This document shows positions 9,328 through 26,432 of a stretch of DNA of 64,000 nt, one piece after another (the stretch's first letter is position 1; the number at the start of each line of letters is the position of its first letter). The notes below the pieces were generated by a model. The model was given only the letters and a program-made list of their open reading frames with translations. It made no database searches and was not told where the DNA came from. Source of the DNA: Aeromicrobium phoceense (GTDB lineage: Bacteria; Actinomycetota; Actinomycetes; Propionibacteriales; Nocardioidaceae); assembly GCF_013868155.1 (NCBI RefSeq), contig NZ_JACEOG010000001.1, forward strand, positions 1,860,001-1,924,000, read 5' to 3'. The position numbers and the translations under genes were made by a program.

Positions 9328-10386
9328 ATGACCAGCTCCTACTCGCTCGCGGTCGTTGCCGGTGACGGCATCGGCCCCGAGGTCACCGACCAGGCCCTGA
9401 AGGTTCTCGACGTCGTCGCGCAGGACGCCGGACTCACGTTCGAGCGCACGGCGTACGACCTCGGTGCCCGCCGGTGGCACGCCACCGGCGAGACCCTTCC
9501 GGACTCCGTGCTCGAGGAGATTCGCGGGCACGACGCGATCCTGCTCGGCGCCGTCGGCGACCCGTCCGTCCCCTCGGGCGTGCTGGAGCGCGGCCTGCTG
9601 CTGCGGCTGCGGTTCGAGCTGGACCACTACGTCAACCTGCGGCCGTCGAAGCTGTTCCCCGGCGTCCCGACCCCGCTGGCCGACCCGGGCGACATCGACT
9701 TCGTCGTCGTCCGCGAGGGCACCGAGGGCCCCTACGTGGGCAACGGCGGTGCGATCCGCGTCGGCACGCCCCAAGAGGTCGCCACCGAGGTCAGCCTCAA
9801 CACGGCCTTCGGCGTGGAGCGTGTCGTCCGCGACGCCTTCGCCCGCGCCCAGGCGCGCCCGCGTCGCAAGCTCACGCTCGTGCACAAGAACAACGTGCTC
9901 GTCCACGCGGGTCACCTGTGGAGCCGCACGGTCGACGCCGTCGCCGCCGAGTTCCCCGACGTCACGGTGGACTACCTGCACGTCGACGCCGCCACGATCT
10001 TCCTGGCGACCGACCCGGCGCGCTTCGACGTGATCGTCACCGACAACCTGTTCGGCGACATCCTCACCGACCTCGCCGCCGCCATCACCGGTGGCATCGG
10101 CCTGGCCGCGAGCGGCAACGTCAACCCCGACCGCACGTCGCCCAGCATGTTCGAGCCCGTGCACGGCTCGGCGCCCGACATCGCCGGCCAGTCCAAGGCC
10201 GATCCGACCGCCGCGATCCTGTCGGCCGGTCTGCTGCTGGAGCACCTCGGCCACGCCGAGCAGGCCCAGCGGATCACCGAGGCGGTCGAGGCCGACATCG
10301 CCGCGCGCGCGGGTCAGCCGCGGTCCACGCAGGAGGTGGGGGAGGCCATCGCGTCGCGCGTGGCCGGAGCGGTATCGGTCGCCTGA
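9328..10386 (+). CDS. leuB: 3-isopropylmalate dehydrogenase
   Basis: Third step of leucine synthesis: NAD-dependent oxidative decarboxylation of 3-isopropylmalate. The 352 residues match the family. Visible features are the N-terminal [11 protein letters not shown], the substrate-binding [17 protein letters not shown] region, the LVHKNNVL segment, the metal-binding [19 protein letters not shown], and the NAD-binding [14 protein letters not shown]. No SD precedes the ATG; a leaderless promoter fits. ilvE follows after a 32-bp gap, forming a two-gene unit behind the BCAA leader. Confidence 0.97.
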   Translation: MTSSYSLAVVAGDGIGPEVTDQALKVLDVVAQDAGLTFERTAYDLGARRWHATGETLPDSVLEEIRGHDAILLGAVGDPSVPSGVLERGLLLRLRFELDHYVNLRPSKLFPGVPTPLADPGDIDFVVVREGTEGPYVGNGGAIRVGTPQEVATEVSLNTAFGVERVVRDAFARAQARPRRKLTLVHKNNVLVHAGHLWSRTVDAVAAEFPDVTVDYLHVDAATIFLATDPARFDVIVTDNLFGDILTDLAAAITGGIGLAASGNVNPDRTSPSMFEPVHGSAPDIAGQSKADPTAAILSAGLLLEHLGHAEQAQRITEAVEADIAARAGQPRSTQEVGEAIASRVAGAVSVA

Positions 10387-10418
10387 CGACCATCCCCTCC
10401 ACCACCGAAAGGACTATC

Positions 10419-11522
10419 GTGTCCGCCATGACCACCCCCGCGTTCACCCCCCGGATCGAGACCAATCCGAACGCGCGCAGCTCCGCCGAGCGCGCCGGGA
10501 TCCTCGCCGATCCCGGCTTCGGCAACCACTTCACCGATCACATGTTCCTCACCGAGTGGACGCCCGAGCTGGACTGGCACGACCCCCGCGTCGTGCCCTA
10601 CGGCCCGTTGTCCCTCGACCCCGCCACCGCGGTCCTGCACTACGCGCAGGAGATCTTCGAGGGACTCAAGGCCTACGCCCACGCCGACGGCTCGGTGTGG
10701 CTGTTCCGTCCCGAGGCGAACGCGGCCCGCCTGCAGCGGTCCGCGGCGCGCCTGGCGCTGCCGCAGCTGCCGGTCGAGTGGTTCACCGGCTCGGTGAAGG
10801 CGCTCATCGAGGCCGACCGTGACTGGGTGCCCACGGGCGAGGAGCGCAGCCTCTACCTGCGGCCCTTCATGTTCGCCTCCGAGGTCTTCCTCGGCGTCCG
10901 GCCCAGCCAGCACGTCACCTACGCGGTGATCGCGTCACCGGCCGGCGCCTACTTCGCCGAGGGCGTGAAGCCGGTCGACATCTGGCTGTCCAGCGAGTAC
11001 AGCCGCGCCGGTGCAGGCGGCACGGGTGCGGCCAAGTGCGGCGGCAACTACGCCGCGAGCCTGCTTCCGCAGCAGGAGGCGGCCTCGCACGGGTGCGCCC
11101 AGGTCGCGTTCCTGGACTCCGTCGAGCACAAGTGGGTGGAGGAGCTCGGCGGCATGAACCTCTACTTCGTCCACTCCGACGGGTCGATCGTCACGCCCGA
11201 GCTGAGCGGCTCGATCCTCGAGGGGATCACCCGTGACTCGATCCTGACCATCGCCCAGGACCTCGGCCACGACGTCATCGAGCGCAAGGTCTCGATCGAC
11301 GACTGGCGCGACGGCGTGGCCGACGGCACGATCACCGAGGTCTTCGCGTGCGGCACGGCCGCGGTGGTCACCCCGGTGGGCAAGCTCAAGTGGGACGGCG
11401 GCGAGGTCGTCAGCGCCGAGGGCGAGCCGGGCAAGGTGACCGCCGACATCCGCGCCGCTCTCGTCGACATCCAGTACGGCCGCGCCGAGGACCGCCACGG
11501 CTGGATGACCCGCGCGGTCTGA
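10419..11522 (+). CDS. ilvE: Branched-chain amino acid aminotransferase
   Basis: PLP enzyme for the final transamination to valine, leucine and isoleucine. 367 residues from GTG 10419, chosen because AAAGGA lies five to seven bases upstream; ATG 10428 (three codons later) is the alternative. Fold-type IV features include GNHFTDHMFL, the LHYAQEIFEGLKAY segment, the PLP lysine in GTGAAKCGGNYA near residue 206 and ITEVFACGTAAVVTPV. It is downstream of leuB; the tandem repeat array at 11530-11789 follows. Confidence 0.96.
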   Translation: MSAMTTPAFTPRIETNPNARSSAERAGILADPGFGNHFTDHMFLTEWTPELDWHDPRVVPYGPLSLDPATAVLHYAQEIFEGLKAYAHADGSVWLFRPEANAARLQRSAARLALPQLPVEWFTGSVKALIEADRDWVPTGEERSLYLRPFMFASEVFLGVRPSQHVTYAVIASPAGAYFAEGVKPVDIWLSSEYSRAGAGGTGAAKCGGNYAASLLPQQEAASHGCAQVAFLDSVEHKWVEELGGMNLYFVHSDGSIVTPELSGSILEGITRDSILTIAQDLGHDVIERKVSIDDWRDGVADGTITEVFACGTAAVVTPVGKLKWDGGEVVSAEGEPGKVTADIRAALVDIQYGRAEDRHGWMTRAV

Positions 11523-11529
11523 CCTCTCG

Positions 11530-11789
11530 GGTCTCGATACGCGGGCTCGTTCCTCGCCCAGCTACTCGACCACCGGCTCGGTGATCGAGTAGCTCGCGAG
11601 CGGTACTCGACCACCGGCCCGGTGATCGAGTAGCTCGTGGACGCTACGCGGCCGCCCGGTCCGGTGCTCGAGTGGCTCGCGGACGCTGCTCGACTACCGG
11701 CCCGGTGATCGAGTAGCTCGCGAGCGCTAGTCGACCGCCCGGCCCGGTGATCGAGTAGCTCGCGAGCGCAGCGAGCGGCGTATCGAGAT
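11530..11789. repeat. Tandem intergenic repeat array, five units of 41-42 bp
   Basis: Five copies of a unit beginning CGGTGATCGAGTAGCTCG start at 11579, 11620, 11662, 11703 and 11745, a period of 41 or 42 bp. The array is bounded by inverted ends: GTCTCGATACGC at the left and GCGTATCGAGA at the right. Each unit contains palindromes such as GCTCGCGAGC. Single copies of the same element occur at 16811-16863 and 21173-21229. It fills the gap between ilvE and the convergent lemA gene and may act as a terminator. Such REP-like elements are widespread in related actinobacteria. Confidence 0.9.
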
Positions 11790-11792
11790 CCG

Positions 11793-12350
11793 TCAGAACT
11801 GCACGGCCGGCGGCATCTCCTGGTCGGCGGGGGCGTCGTAGAAGGTGCGCTCCTTGACGCCGGCCACGCCCGCGAAGAACATCCACGGGATCGTGCGCAC
11901 GAGCTCGTTGAGCGCGCGGACCGCGTCGTTGTAGTACTGGCGGGCGAACGAGAGCTTGTTCTCGGTGTCGCTCAGCTCGGTCTGCAGCTGCTGGAAGTTC
12001 GCCGAGGCCTTGAGGTCGGGGTACGCCTCGGCCACGGCCATCACGTCGACGAGTGCGCGCTCGAGCCGGGCGTCGGCCGTGGCCCGCTGCTCCACCGAGC
12101 CGGAGCCGGCGGCCTGCTGCACGCCGGCGCGGGCCGCGGTGACCTCCTCGAAGACACCCCGCTCGTGGGCTGCGTAGCCCTTCACGGTGTTGACCAGATT
12201 CGGGATGAGGTCGGCACGCCGGGTCAGCTGGACGTCGATGCCGCTGAGGGCCTCCTGGGCGCCGATGTCGGCCGTGCGCAGGCGGTTGAACGCCACGACC
12301 CCGAACAGCGCGACGGCCACGACGATCGCGACGATGATCCAGATCAGCAC
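11793..12350 (-). CDS. LemA family protein
   Basis: A 185-residue protein with an N-terminal membrane helix (LIWIIVAIVVAVALFGVVAF) and the LemA signature NRLRTADIGAQEALSGIDVQL, then RRADLIPNLVNTVKGYAAHE, and a long helical region. The N terminus is predicted in the membrane with the helical domain outside or inside as in other LemA proteins; the function is unclear. GTG start preceded by CGGAGG. It follows the DUF2207 gene by 73 bp, a known pairing (LemA with a membrane protein), so the two probably act together in the envelope. Confidence 0.93.
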   Translation of the reverse strand: MLIWIIVAIVVAVALFGVVAFNRLRTADIGAQEALSGIDVQLTRRADLIPNLVNTVKGYAAHERGVFEEVTAARAGVQQAAGSGSVEQRATADARLERALVDVMAVAEAYPDLKASANFQQLQTELSDTENKLSFARQYYNDAVRALNELVRTIPWMFFAGVAGVKERTFYDAPADQEMPPAVQF

Positions 12351-12423
12351 GGGTACCTCCGAAGTCGGGAACTGGTCGAGACTCTACTGGCGCGGCCGGC
12401 GGGCCCGTCCGCGAACGCGACGA

Positions 12424-15743
<3,320 letters not shown>

Positions 15744-15748
15744 TCGCC

Positions 15749-16789
15749 ATGATCAAGGTCGCCGTCACCGGTGCCACGGGCTATGCCGGGGGAGAGGTCC
15801 TCCGGCTGCTGCTGGCGCACCCCGAGGTCGAGATCGGCGCCCTGACCGCAGGGTCCAGCGCGGGGTCGCGGTTCGGGCAGCACCAGCCGCACCTGCTCCC
15901 GCTGGCCGATCGCATCGTCGCCGAGACCACCGCCGAAAACCTCGCCGGGCACGACGTCGTGTTCCTCGCGCTGCCGCACGGAGCCTCCGGGGCCGTCGCC
16001 GCGCAGCTGCCGGACGACGTCCTGGTGATCGACTGCGGCGCCGATCACCGGCTCGAGAGCTCCGACGACTGGGGCGCCTACTACGGCGGTGACCATGCGG
16101 GCACCTGGCCGTACGGGATGCCCGAGCTGATCACCGGCTCGACGCGTCAGCGCGACGCGCTCGCGGGCGTCCGTCGCATCGCCGTGCCGGGGTGCAACGT
16201 CACCGCCGTCACGCTGGGCCTGCAGCCCGCCGTGGCCGCCGGGATCGTCGAGCCGACCGACCTCGTCGCGGTGCTCGCCAACGGCTTCTCCGGCGCGGGC
16301 AAGGCGCTCAAGCCGCACCTGCTGGCGTCGGAGGGACTCGGCTCGGCCTCGCCCTACGGGGTCGCCGGCACGCACCGGCACATCCCCGAGATCGCCCAGA
16401 ACCTGGGCCGCGCCGGGGCCGACGAGGTCACCATCTCGTTCACGCCCACGCTCGTGCCGATGGCCCGCGGCATCCTGGCCACCGCCACCGCACGACTGGC
16501 GCCCGGGGTCGACGATGCCGCCGCCCGGGCCGTCTACGAGAAGGCCTACGGCGACGAGCCGTTCGTCCACCTGCTGCCCGAGGGCCAGTGGCCCACCACG
16601 GCCGCCACGCTGGGCGCGAACGTCGCCCACGTGCAGCTCGCGGTGGACGAGCGCGCCGGTCGCCTCGTCACCGTCACGGCCATCGACAACCTCGTCAAGG
16701 GCACCGCCGGTGGCGCGATCCAGTCGATGAACCTCGCCCTGGGCCTGCCCGAGACCACGGGCCTCACCACGATCGGAGTCGCGCCATGA
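15749..16789 (+). CDS. argC: N-acetyl-gamma-glutamyl-phosphate reductase
   Basis: NADPH-dependent reduction of N-acetylglutamyl phosphate to the semialdehyde. 346 residues: Rossmann start [18 protein letters not shown], catalytic cysteine in [15 protein letters not shown] near residue 147, and [11 protein letters not shown] downstream. The last codons and the ATGA junction (ATG at 16786) resemble a former overlap with argJ, but a repeat element and a 29-bp duplication now separate the two genes (see 16764-16896). Confidence 0.97.
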   Translation: MIKVAVTGATGYAGGEVLRLLLAHPEVEIGALTAGSSAGSRFGQHQPHLLPLADRIVAETTAENLAGHDVVFLALPHGASGAVAAQLPDDVLVIDCGADHRLESSDDWGAYYGGDHAGTWPYGMPELITGSTRQRDALAGVRRIAVPGCNVTAVTLGLQPAVAAGIVEPTDLVAVLANGFSGAGKALKPHLLASEGLGSASPYGVAGTHRHIPEIAQNLGRAGADEVTISFTPTLVPMARGILATATARLAPGVDDAAARAVYEKAYGDEPFVHLLPEGQWPTTAATLGANVAHVQLAVDERAGRLVTVTAIDNLVKGTAGGAIQSMNLALGLPETTGLTTIGVAP

Positions 16790-16896
16790 GCGCCGTCCTC
16801 ACGCCCGCCGTTCGGCCCGGTGATCGAGTAGCACGGCGAGGGACGAGCCGGCATATCGAGATCACGTTCACCACGATCGGAGTCGCGCCATGAGCG
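16764..16896. repeat. 29-bp direct duplication flanking a REP-like insertion between argC and argJ
   Basis: Bases 16764-16792 and 16868-16896 are identical over 29 bp, covering the end of argC, the ATGA junction and the first codons of argJ. Between them, 16811-16863 is a single copy of the repeat found at 11530-11789, ending GCATATCGAGATC. The copies are 104 bp apart. The simplest reading is that the repeat arrived with duplication of the argC/argJ boundary, leaving argC's stop intact and moving argJ's start downstream. Confidence 0.85.
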
Positions 16897-18041
16897 TCAC
16901 TGCTGCACAAGGTTTCCGGGCCGCAGGCGTCACCGCGGGCCTCAAGGACTCGGGCAAGCCCGACATCTCCCTCGTCGTCAACGAGGGCCCCTCGTCGGCC
17001 GCCGCCGCGGTCTTCACCTCGAACCGCTGCAAGGCGCACCCCGTCATCTGGAGCGAGCAGGCGATCAAGGGCGGCAGCGCCCGCGCGATCGTCCTGAACT
17101 CCGGCGGCGCCAACTGCTACACGGGCCCCGAGGGCTTCGCCGCCACGCACCGCACCGCCGAGCGCGTCGCGGAGCACCTGGGCATCGGCGCGATCGACGT
17201 GCAGGTCTGCTCGACCGGCCTGATCGGTCGTCTCCTCGACGAGCCGAAGGTGCTGGCCGGCGTCGACTCCGCCGTGGCCGCGCTGTCGCCCGAGGGCGGC
17301 CTCGACGCCGCGACGGCGATCATGACCACCGACACCGTCAGCAAGCAGGCCACCGCCGGTGGCGACGGCTGGATGATCGGCGGCATGGCGAAGGGCGCGG
17401 GCATGCTCGCGCCGGCGCTCGCCACGATGCTCGTCGTCATCACGACGGACGCCGACCTCAACTCGGCCACGCTCGACACCGCACTGCGATCGGCCACGGC
17501 GCTGACGTTCGACCGGCTCGACTCCGACGGCTGCCAGTCCACGAACGACACGGTGCTGCTGATGTCGTCGGGCGCCTCGGGCGTCGCCCCTGACGTCGCC
17601 GAGTTCACCGAGGCTCTCACCATGGTGTGCCGCGACCTCGCGCTCCAGCTGCTGGCCGACGCCGAGGGCGCCGACCACGAGATCGCGATCACGACGATCA
17701 ACGCCGCGAGCGAGAACGACGCGCTGGAGGTGGGACGGTCCGTCGCGCGCAGCAACCTGTTCAAGTGCGCGATCTTCGGCAAGGACCCGAACTGGGGCCG
17801 CATCCTGGCGTCGGCCGGCACCACGACCGCCGTGTTCGACCCGCTCGACCTCGACGTCGCGGTCAACGACGTGTGGGTGTGCCGCAACTCCGGCGTGGGG
17901 GAGTCGATCGACCTCGTCGACCTCGAGCCGCGATCGGTCACCGTCACGATCGACCTGAAGGCCGGCACGCACAGCGCCACCATCTGGACGAACGACCTGA
18001 CCCAGGCCTACGTCCACGAGAACTCCGCCTACTCGACCTGA
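16890..18041 (+). CDS. argJ: Bifunctional glutamate N-acetyltransferase / ornithine acetyltransferase
   Basis: Transfers acetyl from N-acetylornithine to glutamate, recycling the acetyl group. 383 residues; an N-terminal nucleophile-type enzyme that cleaves itself before Thr in the segment [14 protein letters not shown] (Thr near residue 179). [10 protein letters not shown] and [13 protein letters not shown] are other family motifs. The start at 16890 is the second copy of a duplicated junction and gives the usual N terminus ([17 protein letters not shown]). The earlier ATG at 16786 opens only a short ORF that ends at 16893. Confidence 0.96.
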   Translation: MSVTAAQGFRAAGVTAGLKDSGKPDISLVVNEGPSSAAAAVFTSNRCKAHPVIWSEQAIKGGSARAIVLNSGGANCYTGPEGFAATHRTAERVAEHLGIGAIDVQVCSTGLIGRLLDEPKVLAGVDSAVAALSPEGGLDAATAIMTTDTVSKQATAGGDGWMIGGMAKGAGMLAPALATMLVVITTDADLNSATLDTALRSATALTFDRLDSDGCQSTNDTVLLMSSGASGVAPDVAEFTEALTMVCRDLALQLLADAEGADHEIAITTINAASENDALEVGRSVARSNLFKCAIFGKDPNWGRILASAGTTTAVFDPLDLDVAVNDVWVCRNSGVGESIDLVDLEPRSVTVTIDLKAGTHSATIWTNDLTQAYVHENSAYST

Positions 18042-18048
18042 GGAAGCC

Positions 18049-19007
18049 ATGAGCGACAACCGCATGACCGAATGGGCGCCCGAGGACTGGGCCGCCGCCA
18101 CCACGAAGGCCGCCACGCTGGCCCACGCCCTGCCGTGGCTGAAGGCGTACCACGGCAAGATCGTGGTGGTGAAGTACGGCGGCAACGCCATGACCGACGA
18201 CAAGCTCAAGCGCGCGTTCGCCGAGGATATCGTCTTCCTGCGCCTCGCCGGGTTCAAGCCCGTCGTGGTGCACGGCGGCGGCCCGCAGATCAGCGCGATG
18301 CTCGACCGGCTGCAGATCGAGTCGGAGTTCCGCGGCGGCCTGCGCGTCACCACGCCCGAGGCCGTCGAGGTCGTCCGCATGGTGCTCAAGGGCCAGGTCG
18401 GCCCCGAGCTCGTCGGGCTGCTGAACCAGCACGGCGACCTAGCGGTGGGCCTGTCGGGTGAGGACGGCGGACTGTTCCGCGCCCAGCGCACGATGCCCAT
18501 CGTCGACGGCGAGCCCGTCGACGTCGGACTCGTGGGCGAGGTCGTGGGCGTGCGCCCCGAGGCCGTGATCGACCTCATCGAGGCCGGCCGCATCCCCGTG
18601 GTCTCCACCGTCGCGCCCGACGCCGACGGCCAGGTGCTGAACGTCAACGCCGACACGGCCGCCTCCGCGCTCGCCGTCGCCCTGGGCGCCGAGAAGCTGC
18701 TCGTGCTCACCGACGTCGAGGGCCTCTACGCCGACTGGCCGAACAGCAGCGACGTGATCGGCGAGATCAGCCCCGAGTCACTCGAGGCGATCCTGCCCGA
18801 GCTGGCCAGCGGGATGATCCCCAAGATGACCGCCTGCCTCGACGCGGTGCGCGGCGGCGTCAAGCGCGCCACGGTCGTCGACGGCCGCGAGCCGCACTCG
18901 GTGCTGCTCGAGATCTTCACCGACGAGGGCGTCGGCACCCAGGTGCTGGCCGGTGCGCGGACCAAGATCCGCTCCGCCCTCTACACGTCCAGCGCGAAGG
19001 AGACGTC

Positions 19008-19011
<4 letters not shown>
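18049..19011 (+). CDS. argB: Acetylglutamate kinase
   Basis: Phosphorylates N-acetylglutamate. 320 residues of the amino acid kinase fold: [13 protein letters not shown] near residue 38 (phosphate binding), [35 protein letters not shown] and the C-terminal [20 protein letters not shown]. The C-terminal region resembles arginine-sensitive enzymes, so feedback inhibition is likely. Seven bases after argJ; its stop overlaps the argD GTG (GTGA). Confidence 0.97.
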
Positions 19012-21142
<2,131 letters not shown>

Positions 21143-21172
21143 TGCACCGTCTCGCAAACTCGCCAAGACTCG

Positions 21173-21229
21173 GTCACCGGTCCCGGTGGTCGAGTAGCTC
21201 GCGAGCGCAGCGAGCGGCGTATCGAGACC
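21173..21229. repeat. Single REP-like element between argF and argR
   Basis: Same family as 11530-11789: CCGGTGGTCGAGTAGCTCG followed by a palindromic core and GGCGTATCGAGACC. The flanks share an 8-bp repeat GCACCGTC (21144-21151 and 21238-21245), the second copy directly before the argR ATG. As at argC/argJ, the element sits between genes that would otherwise be close. Confidence 0.8.
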
Positions 21230-21245
21230 CCAGCGAGGCACCGTC

Positions 21246-23199
<1,954 letters not shown>

Positions 23200-23208
23200 C
23201 GCGGCCCC

Positions 23209-24165
23209 TCACCAGCGGTTGCGCGCCTCCTCGGCCCAGCCGAGGAGGCCGTCGAGCCGGTACTCCACGCCCTTGCCGCCGCGCGCCCACCCCGACCAGC
23301 GCCCGAAGGCCTGGTGGGTGCGCGAGGCGATCACGCCCAGCTGCGTCGAGGCCACGCGCCGGTGGAAGGGCGTCAGGACCGCCTCGACGTCAGGACCCGT
23401 GACCGTCCACGTCGACTCCGGGTCCTCGAGGTCGTACTCCCAGCGGAGGTCGTCGATCCAGTGGTGCAGGCGCCCGTCGACGAACAGCCCGTTCTCCGTC
23501 TGGCCGGTCCCGTCGGTCCACTTCCCGCCGAGCTGGAGGCCGATCCGGCGCCCGGAGACCTCACCGCTGCCGGCGCCCCAGTTCCACCTCATGCGGTACG
23601 GCCAGATGCCCCGGCCTCGGTCGAGCACGCCCCAGCCGGCCACCACCGCCTCGCGCTCGCCGTCGACCTCGATCGTGCCGCTGACGGGTCGGACCGGATC
23701 CTTCAGCGTGTACTGGAAACGCCGAGGGCTCCACGGCACGACGACCCCGAGCGCGTCGTCGCCTCCCTCCGCCTCGAGCGCGACCTTTACCCGCTCGTGG
23801 TCGACGCTCAGGCGCGTGCCCCGGCCGTGGTCGGCGAAGGTCAGCGGCCCGCTGGACGCGGTGATCGGCGGCAGCGCGTCGGACAGTCCCGGGCGCAGGG
23901 GGCCCAGCTTCGTCGTGTTGAGGCTGACCTCGTGGTGGCGCAGCCGGTCGTAGGCGTACACCTGCGTGAGGTTCGCATAGTCGAGGTCGGCGATCGTCAG
24001 GCCGAGCACGAACCGCCGGGTGACGACGCCCCAGTACTCCCAGCGCTTCGCCCGGCCCGTCCACGGCAGTGCCGTCCGGTGCAGCGGACGTCGCGTCCAG
24101 CCGACGGCGTCGGGATTCAGGCGGCGGCCCAGGGCCAGGTCGACCGGCTCGACGATCTCGGACAT
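23209..24165 (-). CDS. DUF2804 domain protein
   Basis: A 318-residue cytoplasmic protein with the DUF2804 pattern: [17 protein letters not shown] near the N terminus, [24 protein letters not shown], and C-terminal WNWGAGSG and [23 protein letters not shown]. No catalytic site is recognised and the function is unknown. Leaderless start: TAGTCT, six bases, ATG. No signal peptide or membrane helix. Confidence 0.87.
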   Translation of the reverse strand: MSEIVEPVDLALGRRLNPDAVGWTRRPLHRTALPWTGRAKRWEYWGVVTRRFVLGLTIADLDYANLTQVYAYDRLRHHEVSLNTTKLGPLRPGLSDALPPITASSGPLTFADHGRGTRLSVDHERVKVALEAEGGDDALGVVVPWSPRRFQYTLKDPVRPVSGTIEVDGEREAVVAGWGVLDRGRGIWPYRMRWNWGAGSGEVSGRRIGLQLGGKWTDGTGQTENGLFVDGRLHHWIDDLRWEYDLEDPESTWTVTGPDVEAVLTPFHRRVASTQLGVIASRTHQAFGRWSGWARGGKGVEYRLDGLLGWAEEARNRW

Positions 24166-24293
24166 GCCTGAAGACTAGGGGGCTGGAGGCCCCGCCGGCG
24201 GCCGACGACGCGTCCTCTCGGACGCTCCGGACCGCCGCCACGATCTCGACGCTGCGTGCACCGGGGCCGCCGCCATCCTCTAATCTGGTGCCC

Positions 24294-24998
24294 ATGGCTC
24301 GCCGCGTACTCCTCAAGCTCTCCGGTGAGGTCTTCGGAGGAGGTGCGATCGGCATCGACCCCGATGTCGTGAACGACGCCGCCTCCCAGGTCGCCACGGC
24401 CGTCCGCGAGGGCGTCCAGGTCGCGATCGTCGTCGGCGGCGGCAACTTCTTCCGCGGCGCCGAGCTGAGCCAGCGAGGCATGGAGCGCACGCGCGCCGAC
24501 TACATCGGCATGCTCGGCACCGTCATGAACGCGCTCGCCCTGCAGGACTTCATCGAGAAGCAGGGCGTCGAGACCCGCGTGCAGTCCGCGATCGCGATGT
24601 CGCAGGTCGCCGAGCCGTACATCCCCCGCCGCGCGATCCGCCACATGGAGAAGGGTCGCGTCGTGATCTTCGGCGCCGGCGCCGGCATGCCCTACTTCTC
24701 CACCGACACGGTCTCGGCCCAGCGCGCACTGGAGATCAAGGCCGACGTCGTGCTGATGAGCAAGAACGGCGTCGACGGGGTCTACGACTCCGATCCGCGC
24801 CGCAACCCCGAGGCCCAGCGCTTCGACAGCCTGACCTTCAACGAGGCCCTCCAGCGCAACCTGCAGGTCGTCGATGCGGCCGCTTTCGCGCTGTGCATGG
24901 AGAACGAGCTGCCCATGATGGTGTTCAACATGAACGACGAGGGTGCGGTCACACGGGCCCTGCGTGGTGAGATGATCGGAACACTCGTCCACGCGTGA
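24294..24998 (+). CDS. pyrH: UMP kinase
   Basis: Phosphorylates UMP to UDP; hexameric amino acid kinase fold. 234 residues: [45 protein letters not shown] and [22 protein letters not shown]. -10-like TAATCT ends seven bases before the ATG and no SD is seen, so it is probably leaderless. First of pyrH-frr-cdsA, the normal actinobacterial order. Confidence 0.97.
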   Translation: MARRVLLKLSGEVFGGGAIGIDPDVVNDAASQVATAVREGVQVAIVVGGGNFFRGAELSQRGMERTRADYIGMLGTVMNALALQDFIEKQGVETRVQSAIAMSQVAEPYIPRRAIRHMEKGRVVIFGAGAGMPYFSTDTVSAQRALEIKADVVLMSKNGVDGVYDSDPRRNPEAQRFDSLTFNEALQRNLQVVDAAAFALCMENELPMMVFNMNDEGAVTRALRGEMIGTLVHA

Positions 24999-25033
24999 GC
25001 GTGGGCACCCCCGACGATGCAACGGAGCATGAC

Positions 25034-25591
25034 GTGATCGACGAGACACTGCGCGATGCCGAGACCCGGATGAAGAAGGCGGTCGAGCACACTCGCGACG
25101 AGTTCGAAGGAATCCGGACCGGACGTGCCCACCCGGCGATGTTCGCCCAGATCACCGCGGAGTACTACGGCACGCCCACGCCGCTGCAGCAGCTGGCCAG
25201 CTTCCAGGTCCCCGAGGCCCGCACCGTGATCATCGCGCCCTTCGACCAGGGCGCCAAGGGCGCGATCGAGAAGGCCATCCGCGACTCCGACCTCGGCGTC
25301 AACCCGTCCGACGACGGCAAGGTGCTGCGCGTGACGCTGCCCGAGCTCACCGAGGAGCGTCGCAAGGAGTACATCAAGCTCGCCCGCTCCAAGGCCGAGG
25401 ACGGCCGCATCGCGGTCCGCGGCGTGCGTCGCAGCGCCAAGCAGGCGCTCGACCGGGCCGAGAAGGACTCCGAGATCAGCAAGGACGACAACACCGGTGC
25501 GGAGAAGCGCCTCGACGGACTGACGAAGAAGCACGTCGACGAGATCGACGAGGCACTGAAGTCCAAAGAGGCAGAGCTCCTTGACGTCTGA
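25034..25591 (+). CDS. frr: Ribosome recycling factor
   Basis: Releases ribosomes after termination together with EF-G. GTG 25034 gives 185 residues, exactly the family length, and has CGGAG six bases upstream; an earlier GTG at 24995 overlaps the pyrH stop and would add 13 residues. Family features: MKKAVEHTRDEFEGIRTGRA, then FDQGAKGAIEKAIRDSDLG and the coiled C-terminal region. cdsA overlaps the 3' end by 11 bases. Confidence 0.96.
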   Translation: MIDETLRDAETRMKKAVEHTRDEFEGIRTGRAHPAMFAQITAEYYGTPTPLQQLASFQVPEARTVIIAPFDQGAKGAIEKAIRDSDLGVNPSDDGKVLRVTLPELTEERRKEYIKLARSKAEDGRIAVRGVRRSAKQALDRAEKDSEISKDDNTGAEKRLDGLTKKHVDEIDEALKSKEAELLDV

Positions 25592-26429
25592 GGTCCCCAC
25601 TCCCGACGCGGCAGGCGAGAAGAAGACCGGTCGGGCCGGCCGCGACCTGCGCGCGGCGATCACGGTGGGCGTCAGCCTCGTCGCCCTGGTCCTGCTGTCG
25701 CTGTTCTGGGTCAAGGACCTGTTCGTCGCGGTCGCGGCCGTCGCCCTGGTGGTCGCCGCGATCGAGATCGCCCGTGCGCTGTCCACCGCCGGCATCCGCG
25801 TGCCGCTGCCGCCCGTGCTGGTCGGCGGCCTCGCGATGCTCGTCGTGGCGTTCTACGACGAGATGGACACCGCCGCGGCGATCATGGCGCTCACGGTCAT
25901 CGCCACGATGGCGTGGCGCCTGCGCTCGGGCAGCGACGGCTTCGTCCGCGACGCCACCGCGGGCATCTTCCTGCTGTCGTACCTGTTCCTCATGGGCGTG
26001 TTCGTCATGCGCATGCTCGCCCCCGACGACGGCACGTGGCGGGTCGTGGCGTTCATCCTCGTGACGATCGCCTCCGACATCGGCGGCTACGCCGCGGGCG
26101 TCCTGTTCGGCAAGCACCCGATGGCACCCACGATCTCGCCCAAGAAGTCCTGGGAGGGCTTCGCCGGCTCGATGGTCGCCAGCGTTGCCGCGGGCATCCT
26201 GATCGTCGTCTACGCCCTCGAGGGCCCCTGGTGGGCCGGCCTCGTGCTTGGTGTCGCCGGCGTCTGCTTCGCCACGCTCGGCGACCTGTGCGAGTCGCTC
26301 ATCAAGCGCGACCTCGGCATCAAGGACATGGGCGACCTGCTTCCCGGCCACGGCGGTCTCATGGACCGGCTCGATTCGCTCATCGCCGTCGCGCCGGTGG
26401 CGTACCTGGTGATGTACCTCCTGGTCTGA
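25581..26429 (+). CDS. cdsA: Phosphatidate cytidylyltransferase (CDP-diacylglycerol synthase)
   Basis: Makes CDP-diacylglycerol from phosphatidate and CTP in the membrane. 282 residues with about eight hydrophobic segments; the C-terminal CDS signature is present (SPKKSWEGFAGS, then CESLIKRDLGIKDMGD and LPGHGGLMDRLDS). The start is TTG 25581, inside the frr gene, with AGAGG upstream; this is the likely start because the hydrophobic region begins soon after. The next gene begins three bases after the stop. Confidence 0.95.
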   Translation: MTSEVPTPDAAGEKKTGRAGRDLRAAITVGVSLVALVLLSLFWVKDLFVAVAAVALVVAAIEIARALSTAGIRVPLPPVLVGGLAMLVVAFYDEMDTAAAIMALTVIATMAWRLRSGSDGFVRDATAGIFLLSYLFLMGVFVMRMLAPDDGTWRVVAFILVTIASDIGGYAAGVLFGKHPMAPTISPKKSWEGFAGSMVASVAAGILIVVYALEGPWWAGLVLGVAGVCFATLGDLCESLIKRDLGIKDMGDLLPGHGGLMDRLDSLIAVAPVAYLVMYLLV

Positions 26430-26432
26430 TCC

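Noticed and set aside
11523..11793. CRISPR array in the ilvE-lemA gap
   Set aside because: The 41-42 bp units are tandem without unique spacers, and single copies occur elsewhere; it is a REP-like array.
16786..16893. Short ORF from the first copy of the argC/argJ junction
   Set aside because: It arises from the 29-bp duplication, has no SD of its own and codes repeat-derived sequence.
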